Notes under the pieces: generated by a model
The model's input: the letters and a program-made list of their open reading frames with translations, nothing else
Database searches by the model: none
What the model was told of the DNA's origin: nothing
Program-made: the position numbers and the translations under genes
Assembly: GCF_914271435.1 (NCBI RefSeq)
Contig: NZ_CAJZAI010000018.1
Span: forward strand, 24,555-88,554
DNA length: 64,000 nt
From: Cupriavidus laharis
GTDB lineage: Bacteria > Pseudomonadota > Gammaproteobacteria > Burkholderiales > Burkholderiaceae
Direction: 5' to 3'
Shown here: positions 44,931 to 54,085 of the stretch, piece by piece
Numbering within the stretch: the first letter of the stretch is position 1
How the letters are laid out: every line of letters starts with the position of its first letter

Positions 44931-46553
44931 ATGAACTTCGAAATCCCGCAGTCCCTGATCCACCCGCTGCTCGCGATGATCGAGGCCGAGTCGCCTCTGG
45001 CCCGGCAGCTCAGGGACCACGGTGTCTGCCACGGCAACATGCTGGTGTCGGTGCGGCTGTTCGACGCGCACTCGCTCAGTTCGCTCTATACGCTGAGCAA
45101 GGCGCAGAACGAGCGCGAACTGCTGTTCCAGATGCTCGCGCTCGACAACATCTACAATGCGCCGCAGGCCCGCACCATTCCGGGCCTGGAGATGCTGGTG
45201 GCAGGGCTGATCGCGTATCTCTCGCGCGATGCCATCGACGGCTGGCTGTACCAGCGCAGCCGCGACGGCGTGCTGCTGCCGTGGCTGGTCCAGCGTATTC
45301 GCCATGTGGAGCCGGAGCAGGGCATGCCGTATGTCGCGATCGACATGCTGGCGAACACCATGCTGTCCGCGAACTCGGAACTGACCGACCCCACACGCCG
45401 CCGGGCGGGCATGACGACTTCGATCATTGTCACGCGCGATGAAATCGTCGACCGCACCATTCCGGAACTGCTCGCCGATTTCGGCTACTTCAAGGAGTGC
45501 GCGGAGTTCAAGCGCGAATACGAGCAGCATGCGCAGCGGTTCATGCGCTACCAGCGCCGCTTCGGCGCGCAGTTCATCGCCACGCGGGCGGCCTTCACGG
45601 TCGAAGCGAAGGGTGCCGTCGCGCTCGCGCGCATCGGCGATGGCGTGGCTGCGCGCTGCATCAATGACGAAGAACGGCTCGAGCGCCGCTTCGAGATGAC
45701 CTGCGATGCCGGGTTCTGGCACAGGGCCGGCGTCGACAGCGGCTTCGAGAAGGTACCGCTGCACGGCTATGTGCACCTGTTCCATCTGGAATGGCACCAG
45801 AATATCTGGGTGCATGTCCAGCACCTGAGCGAGTACCGGTACCGGCCCGAACTGCGCGACAAGCTGGTGCTGCCAGACCACCACCGCGACCTGATCGACA
45901 TCCTGACCTCGCACATGGAAGTGCTGGTCCAGGACTTCGTGCCCGGCAAGTCGGGCGGCACGACCATCCTCTGCCAGGGCGCGCCCGGACTGGGCAAGAC
46001 GCTGACTGCGGAGGTCTATGCGGAAGTCGTCGGCAAGCCGCTCTACCGCGTGCACTCCGGACAGCTCGGCACGACCGCGGCATCGGTCGGCGCCACCCTC
46101 ATGGAAATCCTGCGCCGTGCCATGCGCTGGAATGCCGTCCTGCTGCTGGACGAGGCCGACGTCTACATCCGCCGCCGCGACAACGATCTCGAGCACAACG
46201 CCATTGTTGCGGAGTTCCTGCGCACGCTGGAATATTTCAGCGGGTTGCTGTTCATGACGACCAACCGCACCGGCGACGTGGACGACGCCATCCTGTCGCG
46301 TTGCATTGCCACGATCCAGTACGAGACACCATGCCGGGCGGCCGCGGCACGGCTGTGGCGCCTGCAGGCCGAACAGTGCGGCGCGACACTGTGCGACACG
46401 CTTGTAGATGCACTGACCGCGGCCTACCCGAAGGCGAGCGGGCGAGACATCAAGGAACTCATGAAGCTCGCCACGCGCTACGGCAAGGCGAAGCAGATAG
46501 CGCTTTCCGAAGACGTGTTCCGACTGTGCGCGCAGTTCCGTGCGATCGAATGA
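44931..46553 (+). CDS. AAA-family ATPase, orphan
   Basis: A 540-residue ATPase. Residues 350-357 are Walker A (GAPGLGKT), 403-410 Walker B (VLLLDEAD), 444-445 sensor TN, and Arg457 in AILSRC a likely arginine finger, so one complete AAA module fills the C-terminal third. The first 330 residues are a cytoplasmic domain I do not recognise, rich in charged helices. GGAG precedes the ATG. No protease or partner gene is adjacent. It could remodel a protein complex; the target is unknown. Confidence 0.75.
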   Translation: MNFEIPQSLIHPLLAMIEAESPLARQLRDHGVCHGNMLVSVRLFDAHSLSSLYTLSKAQNERELLFQMLALDNIYNAPQARTIPGLEMLVAGLIAYLSRDAIDGWLYQRSRDGVLLPWLVQRIRHVEPEQGMPYVAIDMLANTMLSANSELTDPTRRRAGMTTSIIVTRDEIVDRTIPELLADFGYFKECAEFKREYEQHAQRFMRYQRRFGAQFIATRAAFTVEAKGAVALARIGDGVAARCINDEERLERRFEMTCDAGFWHRAGVDSGFEKVPLHGYVHLFHLEWHQNIWVHVQHLSEYRYRPELRDKLVLPDHHRDLIDILTSHMEVLVQDFVPGKSGGTTILCQGAPGLGKTLTAEVYAEVVGKPLYRVHSGQLGTTAASVGATLMEILRRAMRWNAVLLLDEADVYIRRRDNDLEHNAIVAEFLRTLEYFSGLLFMTTNRTGDVDDAILSRCIATIQYETPCRAAAARLWRLQAEQCGATLCDTLVDALTAAYPKASGRDIKELMKLATRYGKAKQIALSEDVFRLCAQFRAIE

Positions 46554-46558
46554 CGGGC

Positions 46559-46860
46559 CGGCGCTGGGACAGTAGCGGCAATCCCGCCAGCGCCCGCGCG
46601 GCTTCGGCAATGCGCTCCGCCAGCCGGCTGGCAACAGGCTGGCGGCTATGGGGCGCGCGCTCGACCAGCCCGACCTCGCGATAGAACGTATCCGCGCCCA
46701 GCGGCAACGCCATGACGCCCGGCGGCCATTGCGCTGCGGCCAACGTGCGCGGCGACAGCCCGACGCCCAGCCCGCGCGCCACCAGTTGCACGATGCCTTC
46801 CAGCTCATCGAGTTCGATTGCTTCCTGCACCACCACCCGCTGCTGGCGCAGGTTGCTCAG
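46559..46860 (-). pseudogene. Remnant of a LysR regulator (C-terminal piece)
   Basis: On the minus strand a frame reads VVVQEAIELDELEGIVQLVARGLGVGLSPRTL and FYREVGLVERAPHSRQPVASRL, the last third of a LysR effector domain. The DNA-binding domain and the first two thirds are missing; upstream the frame is unrelated, and no stop follows before it enters the AAA gene antisense. It is a truncated, non-functional copy next to the VOC gene that it may once have controlled. Confidence 0.6.
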
Positions 46861-46979
46861 TGCGAAAATATATCGCTTTTCATCATCATTCGTCATGCAT
46901 AGACTTGGGCCCTATGGATGCCGCCCTTTTCATGGCCAGCACCATCCCAAAGTCCCCCGATCCTCGAGAGCCCCGAACC

Positions 46980-47414
46980 ATGAGCGCACCCGCCGCCGTC
47001 CTGCCCCCGTTCCACCTGGCCTTCCCGGTCCACAACCTTGCCAGCGCGCGCGAGTTCTATGGCGAGTTGCTCGGCTGCCCCGAAGGCCGCAGTTCGGACG
47101 CGTGGGTCGACTTCAACTTCTACGGCCACCAGATCGTGGCGCACCTGGCGCCCGATGAATGCGGCCACCACGGCACCAGCGCCGTGGACGGCCATGCCGT
47201 GCCCGTGCGCCACTTCGGCGCGGTGCTGTCGATGGACGCCTGGCAAGCCGCAGCCGACAAGCTCCGCGCGGCGGGCGTGGAATTCGTGATCGAGCCGCAT
47301 ATCCGCTTCAAGGGCGAGGTGGGCGAGCAGGCCACCATGTTCTTCCTGGACCCGTCGGGCAATGCGCTGGAGCTGAAGGCGTTTGCCGACATGTCCTCGC
47401 TGTTCGCCAAGTAG
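46980..47414 (+). CDS. VOC (glyoxalase/dioxygenase fold) family protein
   Basis: A 144-residue vicinal oxygen chelate protein: FHLAFPVHNLASAREFYGELLGC at the start supplies the first metal ligand (His), and MFFLDPSGNALELKAF the last (Glu). One pair of beta-alpha-beta-beta-beta modules fits. GAGAG precedes the ATG at moderate distance. The reaction is not readable. The adjoining LysR remnant reads away from it, the usual arrangement of regulator and target. Confidence 0.8.
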   Translation: MSAPAAVLPPFHLAFPVHNLASAREFYGELLGCPEGRSSDAWVDFNFYGHQIVAHLAPDECGHHGTSAVDGHAVPVRHFGAVLSMDAWQAAADKLRAAGVEFVIEPHIRFKGEVGEQATMFFLDPSGNALELKAFADMSSLFAK

Positions 47415-47435
47415 GCCGGCAGTAGCCGGACGCGC

Positions 47436-48356
47436 TCAGGGCACGGCACCTTCGTCCACCAGTCGGTCACGCAGGAAACTGAGGAAAGTACGCACGCCAT
47501 CGGGCAGCGTGCGCCCGGACAGGGTCTGCAGCTCGATGGCGCGGCTTTTCATGCCGCGTTCGCGGATCGTCGCGGCATGGAGTTCGCCGCGGCGCAAGCG
47601 GTCGCCGACCGTGACCGCGCCCGAGATCGACAGCCCGCCGCCGTGCAGCACGAAGCTGGTCAGCGTCTCGAACTGGTTGCTCACCAACACCGGCTCGAAG
47701 GCGATGCCGCGCTCGCCGCAGGCAATGTCGAAGAGCTGGCGCACGGTGTTGTCGCCTTCGGGCAGCGCCAGCGGATAGGCCTGCATCTGCGCCAGCGTGA
47801 TGCTGCGGAACCGCGCGAGCGGGTGGTCGGGACGCATGATGGCAATGACGGGCGCGGGCTGGCGGTGTTCCACGCGAATGCCTTGCTCGGCGGCCCGGCT
47901 GTACGTGATGCCGATATCGGCATCGCCGTGCAGCACAATGCCCGTCACCTCCGCCGGAGGCGCCACGCGCACATGGAAATGCAGCCCCGGGTAGCGCTCG
48001 CGAAACCGGGCGATGGCGCGCGGCAGGAACTCGATGGCGAAGCCGGCCGAGCTGGCCACCCGCACCCGTCCGCGCCGCAGCCCCTGCAGCGCGGCAATCT
48101 CCGTCACCACGCGATCGGCCTCCAGCGCATTGCGCAGCGCATAGGCGGCCAGCAGCTCGCCCGCGGCGCTGGCCACCATGCCGCGCGGCCGGCGGTCGAA
48201 CAGCGGCACGCCCAGCAATGCCTCCAGCGCCGCCACCTGGCGACTGACCGCGGACACCGTGACATTGAGCCGCTGCGCTGCCTCGGTCAGCGACCCGGTG
48301 CGGACGACTTCCAGGAAATAGCGCAGCGAGGTGTCCTGCAGGCGGTGCGACAGCAT
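47436..48356 (-). CDS. LysR family transcriptional regulator
   Basis: A 306-residue LysR protein: HTH (LRYFLEVVRTGSLTEAAQRLNVTVSAVSRQV) and effector domain (GRVRVASSAGFAIEFLPRAI onward). It is divergent from the amidase gene and probably controls the amidase, Bug receptor and following genes. The binding dyad TTGCGT-TTT-ACGCAA lies between the two starts. Confidence 0.9.
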   Translation of the reverse strand: MLSHRLQDTSLRYFLEVVRTGSLTEAAQRLNVTVSAVSRQVAALEALLGVPLFDRRPRGMVASAAGELLAAYALRNALEADRVVTEIAALQGLRRGRVRVASSAGFAIEFLPRAIARFRERYPGLHFHVRVAPPAEVTGIVLHGDADIGITYSRAAEQGIRVEHRQPAPVIAIMRPDHPLARFRSITLAQMQAYPLALPEGDNTVRQLFDIACGERGIAFEPVLVSNQFETLTSFVLHGGGLSISGAVTVGDRLRRGELHAATIRERGMKSRAIELQTLSGRTLPDGVRTFLSFLRDRLVDEGAVP

Positions 48357-48388
48357 CGGTCCGGGCTCCGTTAGGGTTGCATCCAGGT

Positions 48389-48403
48389 TTGCGTTTTACG
48401 CAA
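48389..48403. promoter_or_regulatory. LysR-type box TTGCGT-N3-ACGCAA
   Basis: A perfect 6-bp inverted repeat with three central bases, located 33 bp upstream of the lysR start and 83 bp upstream of the amidase start, as expected for a recognition site of a divergent LysR regulator. Confidence 0.6.
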
Positions 48404-48485
48404 GGGTATTTGAAAAAATCGTCGATTGTGGGAAACCCACGCCGCCCCTATGCTCTTTCCTGACACGACAGAAGACAGGCTGCCC

Positions 48486-49946
48486 ATGAATGCGATTCCC
48501 AGCACCGCGACCGATTCCATCCTCGACCTTGACGCCGTTGCCCTGTCACGGGCCATCCATGCGCGCGAGGTATCGTGCGTGGAGGTGCTCGACACATACC
48601 TGGCGCAGATCGACCGCCACAACCCGCGCGTCAATGCCATCGTGGCTCCGGTCGACCGCGACCGTCTGCGCAAGGCAGCGGCCGGCCTCGACGACGAACT
48701 CGCCCGGGGCGCCAGCCGTGGTCCGATTCACGGCTTTCCGCAGGCGCCCAAGGACATCATGCCGGCCGCCGGCATGGTCACCACCAAGGGTTCGCCGATC
48801 TTCGCCGGGCAGGTCAGCCAGACCGACGCCGTGATCTTCGAGCGCATGCGCGCCGGCGGCGCACTGTTCGTCGGCCGCACCAATTCGCCCGAGTTCGGCC
48901 TCGGCGGCCACACGTACAACCCGGTCTATGGCACGACCCGCAACGCCTGGGATCCGGCGCGTTCGGCCGGCGGCAGCAGCGGCGGGGCGGCTGTGGCCGT
49001 AGCGCTGCGCATGCTGCCAGTAGCCGATGGCTCGGACATGATGGGGTCGCTGCGCACGCCGGCCGCGTTCAACCATGTCTATGGCCTGCGCACCTCGTTC
49101 GGCTGCGTGCCGCACGGGCCGGCCGAGGAAGTCTTCTTCCAGCAGTTCAGCGTGGCCGGGCCGATGGCGCGCAATGTGCCGGACCTGGCGCTGCTGCTGT
49201 CGGTGCAGGCCGGCTTCGACGCGCGCCTGCCGCTCACGCGCCGCGCCGAGGCCCCGGGCAGCTTCGTCCTGCCGCCGGAGCGCGACTGGACGGGCGTGCG
49301 CATCGGCTGGCTCGGCGACCTCGGCGGACACCTGCCGACGGAGGCCGGCCTGCTCGACACCTGCGTCATCGCGCTGGGCCATCTGCGTGGGCTGGGCTGC
49401 ATGATCGATGCGGCACGGCCGGACTTCGACCTGGAGCGCCTGTGGCAGGCATGGATCGACCTGCGCAGCTTTGCCGTCGCGGGCGCCAACGGCGCGCTCT
49501 ACCGCGACCGCGCCAAACGCGCCCAACTCAAGCCCGAAGCCGTCTGGGAAATCGAACGCGGGCTGGCCCTGTCCGGATCGCGCGTATATGAGGCCATGAC
49601 TGTGCGCAGTGCCTGGTACCAAGCGCTGCGCGGGCTGTTCGAGCGCTTCGACTACCTGGTCATGCCGGCGGCACAGGTCTTCCCGTTCGATGCCGGCCTG
49701 GACTGGCCGCATGCCATCGACGGCCGCGACATGGATACCTATCACCGCTGGATGCAGGCCGTGGTGCCGGCGACGATGTCGGGCCTGCCCGCCTTAGCGG
49801 CGCCCGCGGGCTTCGGCCCCCAAGGGCTGCCGGCCGGCATCCAGATCATCGGCCCGGCCCAGGCCGACGCCGCCGTGCTGCAGCTCGGCCACGCCTATGA
49901 CCAGGCGGGCGGCTTCTCACGCGTGCGCAGCCCCTGGCTGGCGTAG
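48486..49946 (+). CDS. Amidase signature family enzyme
   Basis: A 486-residue amidase hydrolysing a carboxylic amide. The catalytic Lys lies in PQAPKDIMPAAG, the cis-Ser in SAGGSSGGAAVAVA and the nucleophile Ser in DMMGSLRTPA, so the Ser-Ser-Lys triad is complete. It is close to the AtzF-unrelated general amidases seen beside Bug receptors. Upstream ATG options lack a site; the one at 48486 is preceded by a GACAGAAGACAGG stretch. It starts a plus-strand run with a receptor, an antiporter and a dehydrogenase. Confidence 0.88.
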   Translation: MNAIPSTATDSILDLDAVALSRAIHAREVSCVEVLDTYLAQIDRHNPRVNAIVAPVDRDRLRKAAAGLDDELARGASRGPIHGFPQAPKDIMPAAGMVTTKGSPIFAGQVSQTDAVIFERMRAGGALFVGRTNSPEFGLGGHTYNPVYGTTRNAWDPARSAGGSSGGAAVAVALRMLPVADGSDMMGSLRTPAAFNHVYGLRTSFGCVPHGPAEEVFFQQFSVAGPMARNVPDLALLLSVQAGFDARLPLTRRAEAPGSFVLPPERDWTGVRIGWLGDLGGHLPTEAGLLDTCVIALGHLRGLGCMIDAARPDFDLERLWQAWIDLRSFAVAGANGALYRDRAKRAQLKPEAVWEIERGLALSGSRVYEAMTVRSAWYQALRGLFERFDYLVMPAAQVFPFDAGLDWPHAIDGRDMDTYHRWMQAVVPATMSGLPALAAPAGFGPQGLPAGIQIIGPAQADAAVLQLGHAYDQAGGFSRVRSPWLA

Positions 49947-50045
49947 ACACCGAACCGTCGAGTTTGTCCCACGGGCGGCAACCCGCCGCCCGCATGGCTT
50001 CGTCTTCCCTTCGTTTTCCCAAAGCCGCAGGCAGGAGTTGAACCG

Positions 50046-51032
50046 ATGACCGCAACGCCCACGAAACTTTTCCTTGCATGCGCCGGACTGGCGGCGGTGC
50101 TGGCCGCGGCGCCGGCCGCGGCGCAGGGGCCGTCCTATCCAGACCACCCAGTCCGGCTGGTGGTGCCCTTTGCGGCCGGCGGTGCGACTGACGTACTGGG
50201 CCGCTTGCTTGCGGTCGGCCTTGGCGAGAAGCTTGGCCAGTCCGTGGTGGTCGAAAACAAGCCCGGCGCCAGTACGGTGATCGGCGCCACGCAGGTCGCC
50301 AAGGCCGCGCCCGATGGCTACACGCTGCTGCTTGCTGCCAGCACCACGCTGACGCTGAACCCGGCCATCCGACAGGGCCTGGCGTATGACCCCGTCAAGA
50401 GCTTCACGCCACTGGGGCTGGTGGCCGACATGAGCCTGGTGCTGGTGGCCAACCCCGAGGTCCCCGTGAGTTCACTGAAGGACCTGGTGACGCAGGCGAA
50501 GGCGAGTCCGGACAAGTTCTCCTATGGCTCCTTCGGTGCGGGCTCGTCGGTGCATTTCGGTGGCGAGATGCTCAAAGCCGCCACCGGCACGCGCATGGTT
50601 CACGTCCCGTTCAACGGCAGCGCACCCAGCCTGACCGCGCTGGCAGGCGGCCAGGTCCAGGTCGCAGTCGATACCGTGGTGGCCAGCCTGCCGTTGATCA
50701 AGGGCGGGAAAATCAAGCCACTGGCGGTGCTGTCGGCGCAGCGCCTGCCCGCGCTGCCGCAGGTACCCACCGTGGCGGAAAGCGGCTACCCGGGTTTCCA
50801 GATGGGCACCTGGTTCGCGCTGATGGCGCCGGCGGGGCTGCCGGCGCCGGTACAGCAAAAGCTGGAAAAGGCCCTTGCCGAAGTAGCTAATGCGCCGGCG
50901 ACCAAGGCCAGGATGGTCGAACTGGGCCTGACCCCGGCCTATGGCAATGGCGCGGCGGTGAGGGCGCGCGTGGAAAAGGAACTGCCTGAGATGCGGGCGG
51001 TCGCGGCACGGGCGGACATTCGCGTGGAGTAG
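50046..51032 (+). CDS. Bug/TctC family solute receptor
   Basis: A 328-residue periplasmic receptor with a Sec signal (1-26, cleavage after AAAQG). YPDHPVRLVVPFAAGGATDVLGR, AKAAPDGYTLLLAASTT, FSYGSFGAGSSVHFGGEML and VHVPFNGSAPSLTALAGGQ define the family. CAGGAG precedes the ATG at good spacing. Located 99 bp after the amidase gene, it may bind the amide or its acid product. No TctAB genes are near. Confidence 0.92.
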   Translation: MTATPTKLFLACAGLAAVLAAAPAAAQGPSYPDHPVRLVVPFAAGGATDVLGRLLAVGLGEKLGQSVVVENKPGASTVIGATQVAKAAPDGYTLLLAASTTLTLNPAIRQGLAYDPVKSFTPLGLVADMSLVLVANPEVPVSSLKDLVTQAKASPDKFSYGSFGAGSSVHFGGEMLKAATGTRMVHVPFNGSAPSLTALAGGQVQVAVDTVVASLPLIKGGKIKPLAVLSAQRLPALPQVPTVAESGYPGFQMGTWFALMAPAGLPAPVQQKLEKALAEVANAPATKARMVELGLTPAYGNGAAVRARVEKELPEMRAVAARADIRVE

Positions 51033-51299
51033 GGCAGCAGACGACTGCCGGGCACCAGGGCAGGGCAGCTGCCTGCGCGTGGCTTGCCCCGGCCTCACGG
51101 GGCGCCGGATTCGCTGGCCCGGCAATGCCGGCGGTTCCCGGCATAGACCCGGCCGTGGAATCGATTTGACGTCCGGCGCAATTCGCCTACTCTGCAAATT
51201 CAGGCCCGGACACGGAGGGCATGCGCTGCCTCCTCGCATCATTTCCGCGCGCGATACCGGCCTGTGCTGCTGATTTTCTGGCAAAAAGGGGAGCCGGCA

Positions 51300-52892
51300 A
51301 TGGATGCAGTCAGGGCCTTGTTGGAAGCCCAGCCCTTGTTCACCTTGCTCCTCACGGTTGCACTGGGCTACGTGGTCGGCGAGATCAATATCAAGGGTGT
51401 TGCGCTCGGGTCCGGGGCGGTACTGTTTGTCGGCCTGGCCATCGGGGGCTTTGCTCCCAAGGCCGCGCCACCCGCGCTGGTCGGGACCCTGGGCCTGCTG
51501 CTGTTCCTCTATGGCATTGGCATCCAGTACGGCGCCCAGTTCTTCGAGGGCCTGACCAGTGCCAGGGGGCTCAAGGCCAACGCCGCGGCCGTCCTGGGCG
51601 TTGTCGGCGCCGGCATGGTGTCGCTGGCGCTGGTGCCGATGTTCGGGCTGGATCTCGATGAGTCGCTGGGGATCTTCGCCGGCGCCGGGACCAGCACGGC
51701 GACCTTGCAGGCCGTCATTGCGGCCATGAAGGGCGACGGTGCCGCGGTTGGCTACAGCGTGGCCTATCCCTTCGGGGTCGCGGGCCCGATCCTGCTCCTC
51801 TATGTGCTTGGCGCGGCGCTGAAGGCGAAGATCGAGGCGCCGGCGGCAAAGGTCATTGAGACCGCCGAGATTTCCCTGCGCAATCCCGGGCTCATCGGCC
51901 TCAGGTTCTCCCAGCTGAGAGCGCAATTGCCTGCCGGCCTGACCATTGCAGCGGTGCGTCGGGAGCACCATAACCAGTTACCGGCGGAAGACCTTGTCTT
52001 GCGCGCGGACGATGTCCTGCTCGCGACTTCCACGGAGCCCGCACTGCTTCGGGAGGCCGCTGCCCTGCTGGGAGAGTTGCAGCCCGGCCGGATAAGCAGT
52101 CATCGGGAGGATCTCGACTATATCCGCGTGTTTGCCTCGAGCCGCGCAGTGGTCGGGCTGGCGCTGCGCGACATCCGCTTTCCCGACGGCGTCGCCAGCT
52201 CGATCGTCCAGGTACGCAGGGGCGACGCTGACATGCTGCCCAGCCCCGAACTCATCCTGGAAATGGGGGATCGGGTCGGGCTGCTCGTGAATCGCGCCCA
52301 CATCAAGGCGATGCGCCAGTTCTTCGGCGATTCCATCAAGGGCACCGCCGAATTGAGCTTCATTTCGATCGGCATCGGCGCTGCGGCGGGCCTGTTGGCG
52401 GGCATGATCCCGCTCCCGATACCGGGCGCCGGCAAGCTGACCCTCGGGCTGGCCGCATTGCTGCTGATCGCGCTCTGCCTGGGCAAGATCCGTCGGTCCG
52501 GCCCGCTCGTCTGGACCATGCCGCTTTCGGCCAATCTCGTGTTGCGCAATTTCGGGCTCACCATCTTTCTGGCACAAGTGGGGATATCGTCCGGGCCAAA
52601 ATTCTTTGCGACGATTGCCACGACCGGCGCTTCCTTCCTCCTTTACAGCCTTCTCATTGTCCTGGTGCTCGTGCTGGTCACGGCTGTGGTTTGCCTGTGG
52701 ATCTTCAAGATGCCCTTCGATGTGGCCGCGGGCGTCATCTGCGGGGCGACGGGGAATCCGGCGATCCTGGCCTTTGCCAATCGCGTAGCGCCTACGGAGC
52801 AGCCGGACGTGGGCTACGCCATGATCTTTCCTTCGATGACCATCGCGAAAATCCTGTTCGTCGAGATTGCCATGGCCCTGGCCAGCAGGTAG
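51300..52892 (+). CDS. Aspartate-alanine exchanger family (AAE) transporter
   Basis: A 530-residue inner-membrane antiporter of the AspT/YbjL class: five helices (LLLTVALGYVVGEINIKG, SGAVLFVGLAIGG and so on), a central cytoplasmic pair of TrkA-C-like domains (about residues 180-355, including GLRFSQLRAQLPAGLTIAAVRR), then a second helix set ending AAGVICGATGNPAILAFA. GGGGAGCC precedes the ATG at 51300. It probably exchanges a dicarboxylate or amino acid for a product of the pathway. The 267-bp gap before it may hold its own promoter. Confidence 0.88.
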   Translation: MDAVRALLEAQPLFTLLLTVALGYVVGEINIKGVALGSGAVLFVGLAIGGFAPKAAPPALVGTLGLLLFLYGIGIQYGAQFFEGLTSARGLKANAAAVLGVVGAGMVSLALVPMFGLDLDESLGIFAGAGTSTATLQAVIAAMKGDGAAVGYSVAYPFGVAGPILLLYVLGAALKAKIEAPAAKVIETAEISLRNPGLIGLRFSQLRAQLPAGLTIAAVRREHHNQLPAEDLVLRADDVLLATSTEPALLREAAALLGELQPGRISSHREDLDYIRVFASSRAVVGLALRDIRFPDGVASSIVQVRRGDADMLPSPELILEMGDRVGLLVNRAHIKAMRQFFGDSIKGTAELSFISIGIGAAAGLLAGMIPLPIPGAGKLTLGLAALLLIALCLGKIRRSGPLVWTMPLSANLVLRNFGLTIFLAQVGISSGPKFFATIATTGASFLLYSLLIVLVLVLVTAVVCLWIFKMPFDVAAGVICGATGNPAILAFANRVAPTEQPDVGYAMIFPSMTIAKILFVEIAMALASR

Positions 52893-52949
52893 CCCGGCCA
52901 CGCGTTCCCGCCCGCAGCCCAGGGCCGCATCTTTCCCGGGAGACAAGCC

Positions 52950-53942
52950 ATGAAAGTTGCCGTATTCAGCGCCAAGCCCTATGACCGTGAGTATCTGGCT
53001 GCCGCCAATATTGCCGAAGGCCATCAGCTCAACTTCTTCGATGTCCCGCTAGGCATCGGCACTGTCGGCCTGGCCGCCGGCCATGGCGCCGTCTGCATCT
53101 TCGTGAACGATGCCGCAGATGCCGCCGTGCTTGATGCACTCAGGCATGGCGGAACATCGCTGGTCGCCCTGCGCTGCACCGGATTCAACAACGTCGACCT
53201 CAAAGCCGCAGCAGATCTCGGCATGAAGGTGGTACGCGTCGTCACGTACTCGCCCAATTCGGTAGCAGAGCATGCCGTGGCCTTGCTGCTGGCAATCAAC
53301 CGCAAGATCCATCGCGCCTACAACCGCACCCGGGATTTCAATTTTTCCCTCGACGGCCTGATGGGGTTCGACTTCTGCGGCAAGACCGTCGCCGTGGTTG
53401 GCACCGGCAAGATCGGGCGCGTATTTTCCCGCATCATGCTCGGATTCGGCTGCGAAGTGATTGGCTACGATGCGTTTCCCACGCCCGAATTCGAGGCTCT
53501 GGGCGGCCGTTATGCCCAGCCCGGTGAAATCGGCGCCAGTGCCGACATCATTTCCCTGCACTGTCCGCTGACTCCGCAGACCTACCACATCATCGACGCC
53601 GACGCGCTGGCGCGCGCGAAGCCGGGAGCACTGCTGGTCAACACCAGCCGTGGCGGGTTGCTCGATACCGAGGCCGCGATCGATGCGCTGCAGAGCCGGC
53701 AACTGGGCGGGCTGGCGCTGGACGTCTACGAGCAGGAAGCAGACCTGTTCTTCCGCGATCTGTCGAGCACCATCATCGCCGACGACGTGATGCAGCGGCT
53801 GGTTTCGTTTCCCAATGTCATCGTGACCGGGCATCAGGCCTTCCTCACGCGCGAAGCCGTGTCGACGATCTGCCAGACGACCCTGCGCAGCGTGACCGAA
53901 TTCGAATCCGGCCTGGCGCTGACGAATGAAATCAAGGCCTGA
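52950..53942 (+). CDS. D-2-hydroxyacid dehydrogenase (D-lactate type)
   Basis: A 330-residue NAD-dependent enzyme of the D-LDH/LdhA group that reduces 2-oxoacids such as pyruvate. The cofactor motif is VVGTGKIGRVFSRIMLGFG, catalytic Arg in NTSRGGLLDTEA, Glu in DVYEQEADLF, His in VTGHQAFLT, and ALRCTGFNNVDL the substrate loop. GGGAGA precedes the ATG. It follows the antiporter by 57 bp; an exchange of a diacid for lactate is imaginable but not shown. Confidence 0.92.
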   Translation: MKVAVFSAKPYDREYLAAANIAEGHQLNFFDVPLGIGTVGLAAGHGAVCIFVNDAADAAVLDALRHGGTSLVALRCTGFNNVDLKAAADLGMKVVRVVTYSPNSVAEHAVALLLAINRKIHRAYNRTRDFNFSLDGLMGFDFCGKTVAVVGTGKIGRVFSRIMLGFGCEVIGYDAFPTPEFEALGGRYAQPGEIGASADIISLHCPLTPQTYHIIDADALARAKPGALLVNTSRGGLLDTEAAIDALQSRQLGGLALDVYEQEADLFFRDLSSTIIADDVMQRLVSFPNVIVTGHQAFLTREAVSTICQTTLRSVTEFESGLALTNEIKA

Positions 53943-54085
53943 CGCAGAACACGCGTACGCAGGGAGCAACACGGCAGGAAAGCCGGCCGCTCTCTGCGTG
54001 CGGCGTGCCATTCAGTGCAGCGGCGCGCGTTCCCCGCCGCGTTCGCTTGATTTGATGGTTTCTTCGGTCAGGCCGTGGCCGCATG

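Noticed and set aside
44712..46808. A 698-codon open frame on the minus strand
   Set aside because: Antisense to the AAA ATPase and hydrolase genes; no domain, no ribosome site. Only its upstream part overlaps the LysR remnant.
53049..54011. A 320-codon minus-strand frame
   Set aside because: Antisense to the D-2-hydroxyacid dehydrogenase gene, which has all catalytic residues.
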